From contig NZ_JAIGNU010000001.1 of assembly GCF_019711655.1 (NCBI RefSeq), forward strand, positions 1,831,501 through 1,895,500: a stretch of 64,000 nt of DNA, read 5' to 3'. Numbering within the stretch: the first letter of the stretch is position 1; every line of letters starts with the position of its first letter. This document shows positions 1-10,590 of this stretch, one piece after another. Both the position numbers and the translations under genes were made by a program. The DNA is from Qipengyuania mesophila (lineage in GTDB: Bacteria; Pseudomonadota; Alphaproteobacteria; Sphingomonadales; Sphingomonadaceae). Below the pieces are notes generated by a model. The model was not told the origin of the DNA. It searched no databases and saw only the letters and a program-made list of their open reading frames with translations.

Positions 1-1
1 G

Positions 2-292
2 CAGATCCTGGTCAACGGGACCTTTACCTTCTCGCTGATGGTGGGGCTCAGCGTCGGCGACACCACGCTCGGCACGCTTGTCGCCAATCTGGGCTACGAC
101 AAGCTGGTCATGCCCAAGCCGGTGTTCCTCGGCGACACGCTGCACGCAACGAGCGAGGTGATCGCCCTGCGCGAGAGCAAGTCGCGACCCGATGCGGGGA
201 TCGTCACCTTCCTCCACGAAGCGGTCAACCAGCGTGGCGAGGTGGTGTGCCGCTGCGAGCGCTCGGCGCTGCTCAGGAAGACGCCCGACTGA
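2..292 (+). CDS. MaoC-family dehydratase, C-terminal part
   Basis: The reading frame is open from the first full codon and ends at 292, so only the last 96 residues are present. The fragment reads through a hot-dog-fold C-terminal half, with '[13 protein letters not shown]' followed by '[11 protein letters not shown]' and a final strand pair. This matches MaoC-like (R)-specific enoyl-CoA hydratases, which hydrate enoyl-CoA esters in the cytosol. The catalytic Asp/His region lies upstream of the window, so substrate class cannot be judged; branched or methylated acyl-CoA substrates are possible. A short AT-rich hairpin followed by T residues at about 296-310 may end the transcript. Confidence 0.75.
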   Translation, partial: QILVNGTFTFSLMVGLSVGDTTLGTLVANLGYDKLVMPKPVFLGDTLHATSEVIALRESKSRPDAGIVTFLHEAVNQRGEVVCRCERSALLRKTPD

Positions 293-346
293 GGCAAAGG
301 TAGCCTTTTTGCTGCAACAAGCGTTCGGTGGCAAAGGGAGACAGGC

Positions 347-976
347 GTGCCGCATAACGAACCGACCAGCGTCAGCGATGTGCTGTGCGAGCTCGACGAG
401 CTCGCCACGCATGGCGACACCGTCTGCGTCGCCGACGTGCTCGACGATTTCGGCGGTCGCAGCTTCGGCCCCTTCATCATGATCCCGGCGCTGCTCGAGA
501 TCACGCCCGTCGGCGGCATCCCGGGCGTGCCCACCGCCCTCGCGCTGTTCATCGCGCTGATCGCCGTCCAGCTGCTTCTCGGACGCGAGCACGTGTGGAT
601 GCCGCAATTCGTCCAACAGCGCGCGGTGGGATCGAAGAAACTTCACAAATCGGTGCGCAAGCTGCGCAGGCTGGGGGACTTTCTCGATCGCCATAGCGAG
701 GGGCGGCTCGAGGGCCTGACGCAGGGGCCGGCGATCAAGATAACCGCGCTGGCGATCCTGGCCCTGTGCTGCACCGTTCCGCCGCTCGAACTCCTGCCCT
801 TCGCCAGCTCGATCCCGATGCTCGCGATCGCCATCCTCGGTCTGGCGCTGACAGTCCGCGACGGGGCGCTGGTGTTGGGAGCGCTGATCTTCACCGCACT
901 CGCCACGGCGATCGGAGTCGCCATGTATGTCAATTCCTCGGGTGGCGGCGATGGGGGCGGCCTGGCCTTCTTCTAG
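347..976 (+). CDS. ExoD-family exopolysaccharide synthesis protein
   Basis: A 209-residue integral membrane protein starting at GTG 347, with a GGGAG ribosome site just upstream. The N-terminal 40 residues are soluble and acidic. 'FGGRSFGPFIMIPALLEITPVGGIPGVP' with the following hydrophobic stretch is the signature of the ExoD family, first named for a rhizobial exopolysaccharide locus. At least four hydrophobic segments follow, and the C terminus is a glycine-rich tail. Function in this family is poorly defined; exopolysaccharide or alkali tolerance roles are reported for the founding member. It stands alone here, between a MaoC gene and a lipoprotein operon, so the neighbours do not sharpen the role. 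Confidence 0.8.
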   Translation: MPHNEPTSVSDVLCELDELATHGDTVCVADVLDDFGGRSFGPFIMIPALLEITPVGGIPGVPTALALFIALIAVQLLLGREHVWMPQFVQQRAVGSKKLHKSVRKLRRLGDFLDRHSEGRLEGLTQGPAIKITALAILALCCTVPPLELLPFASSIPMLAIAILGLALTVRDGALVLGALIFTALATAIGVAMYVNSSGGGDGGGLAFF

Positions 977-1047
977 GGCCGCTCTTGACCTCGTCGCGTG
1001 GTGTGGCGCACATTCGGTTGCAAAAGGCAATCGGGAGGGGAGTGCCG

Positions 1048-2991
1048 GTGAAGAGGATCACAAGGAGCTGGGTCGTGCTGGCGGTTGTGGCGCTGGCGGG
1101 CTGCGATCTCGCGGGCGAAGGCGAACCGACCGAGGCGCAGCAAGGCGATGGCAGCGACACCATCGAACTCGCCGAATTCCCCGACCGCCCCTATTGGGGC
1201 GACACCCACCTCCACACCGACATCTCGGTCGATGCCTTCGGCTTCGGCGTCCGGCTGGGCCCGGAAGACGCGCTGAAATTCGCGCGCGGCGACAAGATCA
1301 CCTCGACCACCGGGGTCGAGGCTCAGCTCGATCGCCCGCTCGATTTCCTCGTCATTTCGGACCACTCGGATGCGATGGGCGCGACCAAGCGGCTCTACGA
1401 TGCGCCGCGCATGCTGGTGCGCGATCCGACGCTGCGGCGCTGGTACGACATGATGCACGAGAGCCCCGAGCAGTCGACCCGCGCGGTGGCCGAACTCATC
1501 ACCGCCGCTGCGAACAACAAGATTCCCGCCGCCCTGCGCGATCCGGAGCGTCAGGCGAAGGCGACCCGCGAATTGTGGGACGACCATCTCGCGATCCTCG
1601 ACCGTTACAATCGTCCAGGCGAATTCACCGCCTTTGCCGGCTTCGAATGGACGCTGATGCCCGATGGCAACAACCTCCACCGCGTGGTCATGTTCAGGGA
1701 CGGCAGCGCAAAGACGGGACAGATCGTGCCCTTCCCAGGGCTCGACACCGAAACCGAGCAATTGTGGGACTATATGAAGGCCTATGAGGCCAACACCGGC
1801 GGGCGCGTGCTCGCCATCCCGCACAATTCCAACCTCTCGAATGGGTTGATGTTCGACCTCGTCGGGCCCGACGGCGGACCGATGAGTGCCGACTATGCCC
1901 GCCGCCGCGCGCGCTGGGAGCCGGTGGTCGAGGCGACGCAGATCAAGGGCGACAGCGAGACGCATCCCTTCCTTTCGCCCAATGACGAATTCGCCGCCTT
2001 CGGTGTGGCGGGTTGGGAGCTCGGCAATCTCCCGCTGACGCAGGAGACGACGCCCGACATGTATGCCGGCAGCTATATCCGCAGCGCGCTGCTGCGCGGG
2101 CTGACGCTCGAACAGCGCATGGGAGTGAACCCCTATGCCTTCGGGCTGATCGGTTCGACCGACAGCCACACCGCGCTGGCGACCGGCGACGAGGACAATT
2201 TCTTCGGCAAGCACACCGGGGTCGAACCGCGCAAGGGGCGGGCGATGGAGAGCCAGAACCTCGGCACGAAGCAGGGGCGCTTCGGCTGGCACTATCTTGC
2301 GGGGGGCTATGCCGCGGCCTGGGCGCGCGGCAACACGCGGGCCGAGATATTCGACGCTTTCATGCGGCGCGAGGTCTATGCCACCACCGGGCCGCGCATG
2401 GTCCTGCGGCTCTTCGCCGGGCACGATTTCACCGATGGCGACTGGGGGGGCGACTGGGTGCGCGCGGGCTATGCGCGCGGCGTGCCGATGGGGGGCGACC
2501 TTAAGGATACGGGCAAGCCGCCGGTGTTCCTGATTTCCGCGCTCAAGGACCCCGAAGGCGCCAACCTCGACCGCGTTCAGGTGATCAAGGGCTGGGTCGA
2601 CGCAAGCGGCAAGGCGCAGGAGCGCATCTACGACGTCGCCTGGTCGGACATGGACGGCAAACGCCGCCGCGTCGGCGGCAAGGTCCCCCCGGTGGGCGAT
2701 ACGGTGGTTCGCCGCGAGGCGACCTACACCAACTCGATCGGCGCCACAGAATTGCGCGCGACCTGGCGTGATCCCGACTATCGCCCCGGCCAGCGCGCCT
2801 TCTATTACGTCCGCGTCATCGAGATTCCGACGCCGAGCTGGGTGCTGTTCGATTCCAAGCGTTTCGGTGTCGACCTGCCCGCCGAGGTCATCGAGGCCAA
2901 TGTCATCCAGGAACGCGCCTATTCCTCGCCGGTCTGGCTGCGCCCGCACCGCGGGCCAGACGATGCGCCGCGCATCATGGACAAGGGATGA
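1048..2991 (+). CDS. DUF3604 lipoprotein (PHP-like metal hydrolase fold)
   Basis: A protein of about 647 residues. I chose GTG 1048 because GGGAGGGG sits seven bases upstream and because the product then begins with a lipoprotein signal peptide ending in 'ALAGC'. The mature part opens with 'WGDTHLHTDISVDAFGFG', the metal-binding start of DUF3604, a family related to PHP-type metallohydrolases. 'VISDHSD', 'IPHNSN' and 'STDSHTA' supply further His/Asp ligands along the chain. The substrate is unknown. The stop overlaps the next start by four bases (ATGA), and the three genes 1048-4738 form one operon with a parvulin and a HupE-like protein. This gene order recurs in Sphingomonadales and marine gammaproteobacteria as far as I recall. 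Confidence 0.85.
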   Translation: MKRITRSWVVLAVVALAGCDLAGEGEPTEAQQGDGSDTIELAEFPDRPYWGDTHLHTDISVDAFGFGVRLGPEDALKFARGDKITSTTGVEAQLDRPLDFLVISDHSDAMGATKRLYDAPRMLVRDPTLRRWYDMMHESPEQSTRAVAELITAAANNKIPAALRDPERQAKATRELWDDHLAILDRYNRPGEFTAFAGFEWTLMPDGNNLHRVVMFRDGSAKTGQIVPFPGLDTETEQLWDYMKAYEANTGGRVLAIPHNSNLSNGLMFDLVGPDGGPMSADYARRRARWEPVVEATQIKGDSETHPFLSPNDEFAAFGVAGWELGNLPLTQETTPDMYAGSYIRSALLRGLTLEQRMGVNPYAFGLIGSTDSHTALATGDEDNFFGKHTGVEPRKGRAMESQNLGTKQGRFGWHYLAGGYAAAWARGNTRAEIFDAFMRREVYATTGPRMVLRLFAGHDFTDGDWGGDWVRAGYARGVPMGGDLKDTGKPPVFLISALKDPEGANLDRVQVIKGWVDASGKAQERIYDVAWSDMDGKRRRVGGKVPPVGDTVVRREATYTNSIGATELRATWRDPDYRPGQRAFYYVRVIEIPTPSWVLFDSKRFGVDLPAEVIEANVIQERAYSSPVWLRPHRGPDDAPRIMDKG

Positions 2992-3770
2992 CACCAGCTT
3001 TCCTGCGCGATCCGCTCGCGCATTTCCTGCTCGCCGGGGCGGCGATCTGGGGCATCTTCGCGCTGGTCGGCGAGCCGGTCGATCCCGCAAGCCGGACGAT
3101 CGAGCTCACGCGCGAGCGCCAGGCCGGGATCGCGCTGGGGTTCGAGCGGATGATGGGCCGCCCGCCGACCGATGCCGAGATGGACGCCGCGATCGCGCGC
3201 TGGGTGCGCGAGGAAGTGCTCTATCGCGAAGCGCTGCGGCTGGGGCTCGACCAGGGTGACGCGGTGGTCCGGCGGCGGCTGGCGACCAAGATGGACGAGC
3301 TCGCCGGGGCCGAGGCGGAATTTGCACCCGTCGCCGAGACGACGCTTGGCAGTTGGTTCCATGCCCACCAAGAGCGTTTCAGCGATGGCGGTAGATACAC
3401 CTTCACGCAGGCCTATTACCCGGATGAGGAAACATTGCATGTAGCGCTCGACGGTGGGGGACCGCCGGGAGGCCATGCGACAGCATTGCCACGGAAGATG
3501 GTGGACGCGACGTACGCCGAGATCGCCGCCGTATTCGGCTCGGACTTTGCCGCGGCGGTCGCAAAAGCGAAACGGCCCGGAGAACTTCAGACTGAATCCG
3601 GATACGGCTTCCACCTCGTCGACCTCGAACGGCGCGAAGCTGGACGGATTCCGCCGCTTTCCGAGATTCGCGATCGGGTCGAGGCCGACTGGCGCAGTGC
3701 GACTGCCGCGGCTCGGCGCGAGCGGGCCTATGCCTTGCTGCGCGAGGCCTATTCGGTCGAGGTCGAATGA
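2988..3770 (+). CDS. Parvulin-type (PpiC) peptidyl-prolyl isomerase
   Basis: A 260-residue protein with one N-terminal membrane anchor (about residues 10-27, 'HFLLAGAAIWGIFALVG'), followed by a helical region and a parvulin-like domain of about residues 115-245. The domain reads 'GGRYTFTQAYY' then 'SGYGFHLVDLERREAG', the characteristic end of PpiC domains. It would act in the periplasm as a proline isomerase or chaperone. It overlaps the DUF3604 gene and the HupE gene by four bases each, so the three are translationally coupled. A role in folding or inserting its two operon partners is an inference from that arrangement only. Confidence 0.8.
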   Translation: MTPAFLRDPLAHFLLAGAAIWGIFALVGEPVDPASRTIELTRERQAGIALGFERMMGRPPTDAEMDAAIARWVREEVLYREALRLGLDQGDAVVRRRLATKMDELAGAEAEFAPVAETTLGSWFHAHQERFSDGGRYTFTQAYYPDEETLHVALDGGGPPGGHATALPRKMVDATYAEIAAVFGSDFAAAVAKAKRPGELQTESGYGFHLVDLERREAGRIPPLSEIRDRVEADWRSATAAARRERAYALLREAYSVEVE

Positions 3771-4738
3771 TCCGCTGGCTGGCCGCGCTGTGGCTGATGG
3801 CGCTTGCTGCGCCGGCATGGGCGGACGAAATGCGGCCCGTCGCGATCCAGTTCGAGCAGGTCTCGCCTGCGGAATGGGATCTCGGCTGGCGGCAGCCCAT
3901 CGCCAGTTCCGGAGATGATCGCAGCGTCATGCCGCAGCTTCCCGAGACCTGCCGTGTGTCGGGCGCCCTCACGCGTCGCGTCGCCCCGCTGTCGGTCAGC
4001 GGCCATGCAAGGATTACCTGCGACGGCCCGGTCGCGGGCAAGAGCATCGGCTGGCCGGCGCTGATCGGCCAGAGCGATGCAATCCTGCGGGTCGCACCGC
4101 TGGGGCGGAGCGTGCAGGTCTATCGCCTGACCCCCGAACACCCTGCCGCCGTGATTGCGGCGAGGCCTTCGTCGCTGCAGGTCTGGCGCAGCTATTTCGC
4201 CATCGGTGTGGCGCACATCCTGTCGGGCTGGGACCATTTGCTGTTCGTCATCGGGCTGGTCCTGCTGGTCGCGCGACCCTGGCCGGTGGTGAAGGCGGCC
4301 ACGGCCTTCACGCTGGCGCATTCGTTCACGCTGGCGGCGGTCACGCTCGGCTTCGCCGGGATCCGGCAGGATCTGGTCGAGGCCCTGATCGCGCTGTCGA
4401 TCGTCTTCCTCGCGGTGGAGATCGCACGCGGGCAGCGCGATACGGTGACGCAGCGCTTGCCCTGGCTGGTCGCCTTCGCCTTCGGCCTGATCCACGGCTT
4501 CGGCTTCGCCGGGGCCCTGCGCGAGATCGGCCTGCCCGATGGCGAGGTGCCGGCGGCGCTGGTGAGCTTCAATCTCGGGGTCGAGGCCGGCCAACTGCTG
4601 GTGATCTGCGCGGTGCTGGCGCTGCTTGCCCTGGTGCGGCGATGGCGTCCGCGGGACGAGGCGCGGGCGCTGCGGTTCGCGTCTTACCCGGTCGGGATCA
4701 TCGGCGCCTACTGGCTGATCGACCGGCTGCTTGCCTGA
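3767..4738 (+). CDS. HupE/UreJ-family membrane protein
   Basis: A 323-residue protein with a cleavable signal peptide ('[11 protein letters not shown]'), a periplasmic beta-rich region of about 110 residues, then six or so membrane segments. '[22 protein letters not shown]' and '[15 protein letters not shown]' carry the His/Asp motif of HupE/UreJ proteins, and '[13 protein letters not shown]' and '[10 protein letters not shown]' complete it. Some family members transport nickel or cobalt, but this long form with an extracytoplasmic domain has no proven substrate. It is the last gene of the DUF3604-PpiC-HupE operon. A second HupE-like gene of the same long form lies at 62297-63562 in a different setting. 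Confidence 0.85.
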   Translation: MIRWLAALWLMALAAPAWADEMRPVAIQFEQVSPAEWDLGWRQPIASSGDDRSVMPQLPETCRVSGALTRRVAPLSVSGHARITCDGPVAGKSIGWPALIGQSDAILRVAPLGRSVQVYRLTPEHPAAVIAARPSSLQVWRSYFAIGVAHILSGWDHLLFVIGLVLLVARPWPVVKAATAFTLAHSFTLAAVTLGFAGIRQDLVEALIALSIVFLAVEIARGQRDTVTQRLPWLVAFAFGLIHGFGFAGALREIGLPDGEVPAALVSFNLGVEAGQLLVICAVLALLALVRRWRPRDEARALRFASYPVGIIGAYWLIDRLLA

Positions 4739-4818
4739 GTGCGGAATTTCCGCTCAACGGGTCAACTTGCCATTCACCCCCGGCATCCTACATAATCGGT
4801 CATGAAAGGATCCCCTGC

Positions 4819-6777
<1,959 letters not shown>

Positions 6778-6784
6778 CCTCGGG

Positions 6785-6812
6785 TTGACCTCTCCCTCCC
6801 TTGGCGTATTAG
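6785..6812 (+). promoter_or_regulatory. Possible sigma-70-type promoter
   Basis: TTGACC at 6785-6790 and TATTAG at 6807-6812 are separated by 16 bases and lie 28 bases before the TTG start at 6841. The match is fair and the position is right, but nothing else supports it. Confidence 0.35.
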
Positions 6813-6840
6813 GCAAATAATACACTGAGGGAGGTCGTTC

Positions 6841-7749
6841 TTGTTTGTTGCCCGTTACTTCGCATCTGCCATGGCTGCCTGCGCGCTGCCGCTCGCTTCG
6901 ACGCCGGCATCCGCTTCTTCGGCTGCAGACGACGGTGCCTGCGCACTGGCGGTCGAAGCACCGTCGGAGGCTCTGGTCAGCCTGCCTTTCCGCACGATCG
7001 ACGGGAGGATCTACCTCGAGGCGATGGTCAATGGCGCAGGGCCCTATGTCTTCGCGCTCGATACCGGTGCCAGCGGCGTGGGCCGTGCCGATGCAAGCCT
7101 GGTCGAGGAGCTGACCCTGCCGCCGGATGGCGAGGACGAGACGTCCGACGGGGTCAGCAGCGCGGTGGTCGACAGGGTACGGATAGCCAGCTTGGCGCTT
7201 GGCGCGCTCGAAAGGCACGATGTCTCGCTTATCGCGCGCGATTATCGCAGCAGGATGTCCGCCGAATCCGCTTTCTCGGGCATACTCGGTCGCGAATTCT
7301 TTGCCGATGGCCTCCTGGCGATCGATTTTTCGGCGGAGCGACTGAACTTCTACCGCAGCCGGGAAATGCGCGCCTCGCAAGCGGGTGCGATGACCTATGA
7401 ACGCGCCTTTCGCGTCCCCGTGACGCTGGGCGACCTCGAGACCACGGGCAATGTCGATACCGGCGCCAACGTGACGCTGGTCCTGCCCGGTGCGGTCTAT
7501 GAGCAGGTGGAGGGCACGTCGCTCAAGCCCGCCGGCGAAGGCAGCCTCACCAATACGCGGATAGAGTCCTCCAAGGCGCGGCTCGCCGGTCCGGTACAGA
7601 TCGGCAGCCTGCGGCTCGAAGACGTTCCGGTGCGGGTTGCGGCAGATTATCCTGAAGTGCTTGTCGGCGCGCACGCATTGCAAGGCCAAGTCCTGCTGAT
7701 CGACCAGCGTCACAAGACGCTGGCGCTATGCCCGCCTGCGGCGCCCTAG
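6841..7749 (+). CDS. Secreted retropepsin-like aspartyl protease
   Basis: A 302-residue protein starting at TTG 6841 behind a strong GGGAGG site. It has an N-terminal signal peptide ending near 'ASTPASASSAA'. 'YVFALDTGASG' at about residue 75 and 'TTGNVDTGANVTLVLP' at about residue 202 are two aspartyl-protease-like D-T-G motifs, so one chain holds two lobes rather than forming a dimer as in viral retropepsins. 'GILGREFFADGLLAIDFSAERL' is the typical end of a lobe. Substrate is unknown; the location would be the periplasm. It is separated from ftsH by 63 bases, probably with its own promoter. Confidence 0.7.
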   Translation: MFVARYFASAMAACALPLASTPASASSAADDGACALAVEAPSEALVSLPFRTIDGRIYLEAMVNGAGPYVFALDTGASGVGRADASLVEELTLPPDGEDETSDGVSSAVVDRVRIASLALGALERHDVSLIARDYRSRMSAESAFSGILGREFFADGLLAIDFSAERLNFYRSREMRASQAGAMTYERAFRVPVTLGDLETTGNVDTGANVTLVLPGAVYEQVEGTSLKPAGEGSLTNTRIESSKARLAGPVQIGSLRLEDVPVRVAADYPEVLVGAHALQGQVLLIDQRHKTLALCPPAAP

Positions 7750-7754
7750 GCGCT

Positions 7755-8840
7755 TCAGAACGCGCCGAGGATCAGCAGCAGCTGGAGGAACAGGCTCAGC
7801 ACGATGGAAATGAACACGCCGAGCACGCAGAGGCGCCAGAAGGCGGAAAAGCGCGACAGGCCGTAGGCGCCGCGCAATTGCTTGTAGATGTGGATCGGCG
7901 GGATCAGGCCGAGCATCGATGCCCAGACTGCCTCGCTGGCACCGAGTTTCACAGCCACCGAGATGGCAATGAACAGCAGCGACATGAAGGCGATCGAATA
8001 GGTGACGAAGATCGCGTGATCATAGGCGCGGAAACGCCGTTTCCAGAAGAACAGCAGCCACATGAAGGGCACCGACAGCGGGATCAGCAGCCAGCTGAAT
8101 TTGTAGCTGTTCGACTGCAGCTTGTAGAGCATCAGCCCTGGGTTGGTGCGCCATTTTTCCAGCGCGTGATCAATGAAAGGCACGCCGATGGTGCTCACCG
8201 TGTAGCCGGGAGCCGAGTTGTTTCCCGAGACGAGCTCGCGTGCCTTCGTAATGCCGTCGAGCTCCTCCCGATAGCTGCCGAGCCGCTCGACCTGCTTGGC
8301 GTAGTCCTCATCGTCTTTCGCCATCACCTCGACGCGGGCTTCCTGCGCGGCGACCTTCTCCTGTGCCTTTTGCTGCACCTCCTCCATATCCGCACGCAAG
8401 CCGTCGGAGGTCTTGATGTCGGTCGGCGCGCTCAGTCCCACCGCCTGGAACACGGCGAACATCAGGAAGATCGAGAACAGGAACAGCGCCATCGGGCTGA
8501 CGAAACGGGCACGCTCACCCTCGATATAGCGGCGCGTCAGCTGGCCGGGCCTGAGCGCCAGCAGGGGCAGCGTCTTCCAGGTCTTGCCGTCGAGATGCAG
8601 CGCGCCGTGGAGGAGATCGTGCCCGAAGGCGGCCAGAGTACGGTGGAGATGGGCCTTCTGGCCGCAACTGTGGCAGTGCTCGCCGATCAGCTGGGTGCCG
8701 CAGTTGAGGCAGGCGCCTTCGGCAAAATGGCCGCGCTCGAGCGGCACGCCGTCGGGCGTCGCGGATTTGCCGCGGCCAATCGCCTTGGCGAACAGTCCGC
8801 CCTCGACCGCAGTACCCAGTGCCTCGCCAAAATCGCTCAT
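7755..8840 (-). CDS. DUF3667 zinc-ribbon membrane protein
   Basis: A 361-residue protein with an N-terminal zinc ribbon ('CLNCGTQLIGEHCHSCGQK', about residues 44-62) followed by the DUF3667 motif region 'LDGKTWKTLPLLALRPGQLTRRYIEGERARFVSP'. One membrane segment follows, then a charged, likely coiled-coil stretch of about residues 130-190. Three more membrane segments complete it. Function is unknown. It lies tail to tail with the aspartyl protease gene, five bases apart, and is separated from rpoZ by a strong hairpin terminator. Confidence 0.8.
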   Translation of the reverse strand: MSDFGEALGTAVEGGLFAKAIGRGKSATPDGVPLERGHFAEGACLNCGTQLIGEHCHSCGQKAHLHRTLAAFGHDLLHGALHLDGKTWKTLPLLALRPGQLTRRYIEGERARFVSPMALFLFSIFLMFAVFQAVGLSAPTDIKTSDGLRADMEEVQQKAQEKVAAQEARVEVMAKDDEDYAKQVERLGSYREELDGITKARELVSGNNSAPGYTVSTIGVPFIDHALEKWRTNPGLMLYKLQSNSYKFSWLLIPLSVPFMWLLFFWKRRFRAYDHAIFVTYSIAFMSLLFIAISVAVKLGASEAVWASMLGLIPPIHIYKQLRGAYGLSRFSAFWRLCVLGVFISIVLSLFLQLLLILGAF

Positions 8841-8891
8841 GATCCCCCCTGTTCCTATCGACTAGAACCTTAGGCAGGGGGGCCGCAACGC

Positions 8892-8919
8892 AAAAAGGCC
8901 GCCCGATAGGCGGCCTTTT
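8892..8919 (-). terminator. Rho-independent terminator, both directions possible
   Basis: A near-perfect inverted repeat, AAAAGGCCGCC then a five-base loop then GGCGGCCTTTT, sits 26 bases past the rpoZ stop on the minus strand. T-runs flank it on both strands, so it can end rpoZ transcription and insulate the DUF3667 gene. Confidence 0.85.
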
Positions 8920-8944
8920 CACATTGGCATAGCTGCGGGACGAC

Positions 8945-9289
8945 CTAGCCGTCGTAATCGGCGCCGATCGAGGTCGACCGGGTCGGGGCCGAGGCGGTGA
9001 TCCGCAGGGCTTCGGCCGACTGGCTGAGCGAGCCGACTTCATCCATCTCGTCGTCGTCGTCGGGGAGGATCTTCTGCAGGTTGGTTACCGCCGCTTCGTG
9101 CAGGTCCTTCGGCTTGACCGTCTGCTCGGCGATCTCGCGCAGCGCGACGACCGGGTTCTTGTCGCGATCGCGCTCGAGCGTCAGCTCCGCACCGCCCGAA
9201 ATCTCGCGCGCCCGCTGGGCAGCCAGCAGGACGAGATCGAAACGGTTGGGGACCTTGTCTACGCAGTCTTCGACGGTAACGCGCGCCAT
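8945..9289 (-). CDS. rpoZ: DNA-directed RNA polymerase subunit omega
   Basis: A 114-residue protein beginning '[30 protein letters not shown]', the conserved core of omega, followed by '[13 protein letters not shown]'. Omega helps fold and assemble the beta-prime subunit and, in many proteobacteria, contributes to ppGpp binding. The C-terminal 50 residues are acidic and low-complexity, longer than in Escherichia coli but usual for alphaproteobacteria. The gene has its own terminator. The rsh gene that often lies near rpoZ is almost 30 kb away here. Confidence 0.95.
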   Translation of the reverse strand: MARVTVEDCVDKVPNRFDLVLLAAQRAREISGGAELTLERDRDKNPVVALREIAEQTVKPKDLHEAAVTNLQKILPDDDDEMDEVGSLSQSAEALRITASAPTRSTSIGADYDG

Positions 9290-9401
9290 GGGGCACTCCG
9301 ATGCAAATCAAGTGATTCCGGGAAAGCGCGCCACTTAGGATCTCGGCCCGCGATAGTCAAGGATTTGCCGGGGCGCAGCGGGGCGCTAAGGCTGATCGGC
9401 G

Positions 9402-10589
9402 ATGGGCGAGAAAAATGTTCCTGACCAGCCAAGCGCCTATCGCGATCCCGCGCCCTTCACGGTCGACGCTCAGGGGCAGCGGCTGACATTCTATCCCGCC
9501 GGCAAGGACCGCCGGGCAGCGCTCATGGAGCTGGTCCGTACGGCCAAGAGCTCGCTCGAAGTGTGCTTCTACATCTTCGCCGAGGATGCCGTTTCGACCG
9601 AATTGCGCGACGAGTTGTGCACGGCGGCGAAACGCGGCGTCGCGGTCACGCTGATAATCGATCGCTTCGGCGCCTCCGCATCGGACAAGTTCCTCCAGCC
9701 GCTTGTCGATGCCGGCGGGCGCTATGCGTGCTACAGCCCGCGCCTCGGCCTGCGTTATCTCATCCGCAACCACCAGAAAATGGTCATCGCCGACGGCGCG
9801 CGCGCTCTGTTCGGCGGCTTCAACATTGCCGACGACTATTTCGCCCCGCCCGAGCAGAACGGGTGGAACGATCTGGCGATCGCGCTCGAAGGCCCCGCCG
9901 TCGCGGGCCTCAGCGACTGGTTCGCTCTGCTGGTCGAATGGACCCACGACGGACGCAGCCACTTTCGCGCGATTCGCCGCGCGGCCGCCACATGGGACTG
10001 GCGCAGCGAAGACGGCAAGGTCCACTGGCTGGTCGGCGGACCCACGCGCGGTCTGTCGAGTTGGGCGCGATGCGTGACGCGCGACCTCGTCGAGGGCGAG
10101 AGGCTCGACATCTTCATGGCCTATTTCTCGCCTCCCTACCCGCTGCTGCGGCGGATCGCGCGGGTTGCGCGCAAGGGCCGGACGCGGCTGCTGATGGCGG
10201 CCAAGAGCGACAATGGCGCGACGCTTGGCGCGACTCGCTCGCTCTACCACTACCTGCTCAGGCGCGGTGCGAAGATCTGGGAGTTCAGCCCGTGCAAGCT
10301 GCACACCAAGCTGCTCGTGCTCGATGATGCGGTCTACATGGGTAGCGCCAATTTCGACATGCGCAGTCTCTATATCAACCTGGAGATCATGTTGCGGATC
10401 GAGGATGCCGCGCTGGCCGAGCGGATGCGCGAATTCGTGAGCTACCACATCGCCGCGTCCGAGGCGATCACTCCCGAAGTCCACGCCCGGCGACGGACAT
10501 GGTTCAACCGGGTCCGCTGGGCGCTCGGCTGGGTGCTGGTGTCGGTGATCGATTACACCGTCACGCGGCGGCTCAACCTCGGGATCTGA
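9402..10589 (+). CDS. Phospholipase D/cardiolipin synthase family protein
   Basis: A 395-residue protein with two HKD half-sites: 'NHQKMVIAD' near residue 124 and 'LHTKLLVLDD' near residue 302. Each supplies the His, Lys and Asp of the PLD active site, so the enzyme can be catalytically complete. 'GGFNIADDYF' and 'GSANFDMRS' are the conserved Gly/Asn-containing follow-up motifs. Unlike classical cardiolipin synthases it has no N-terminal membrane pair; one hydrophobic segment lies near the C terminus ('RWALGWVLVSVIDY'). The likely reaction is phosphatidyl transfer to make cardiolipin-type lipids. Confidence 0.8.
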   Translation: MGEKNVPDQPSAYRDPAPFTVDAQGQRLTFYPAGKDRRAALMELVRTAKSSLEVCFYIFAEDAVSTELRDELCTAAKRGVAVTLIIDRFGASASDKFLQPLVDAGGRYACYSPRLGLRYLIRNHQKMVIADGARALFGGFNIADDYFAPPEQNGWNDLAIALEGPAVAGLSDWFALLVEWTHDGRSHFRAIRRAAATWDWRSEDGKVHWLVGGPTRGLSSWARCVTRDLVEGERLDIFMAYFSPPYPLLRRIARVARKGRTRLLMAAKSDNGATLGATRSLYHYLLRRGAKIWEFSPCKLHTKLLVLDDAVYMGSANFDMRSLYINLEIMLRIEDAALAERMREFVSYHIAASEAITPEVHARRRTWFNRVRWALGWVLVSVIDYTVTRRLNLGI

Positions 10590-10590
10590 G

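Noticed and set aside
973..3090. Very long minus-strand open frame (about 700 codons) opposite the DUF3604 and parvulin genes
   Set aside because: High-GC antisense shadow: composition is Arg/Ala/Gly-rich, no motif or ribosome site, and the plus-strand genes have clear families.
4741..4753. GCGGAA-t-TTCCGC palindrome between hupE and ftsH
   Set aside because: Short, no T-run and no adjacent regulator; could be chance.
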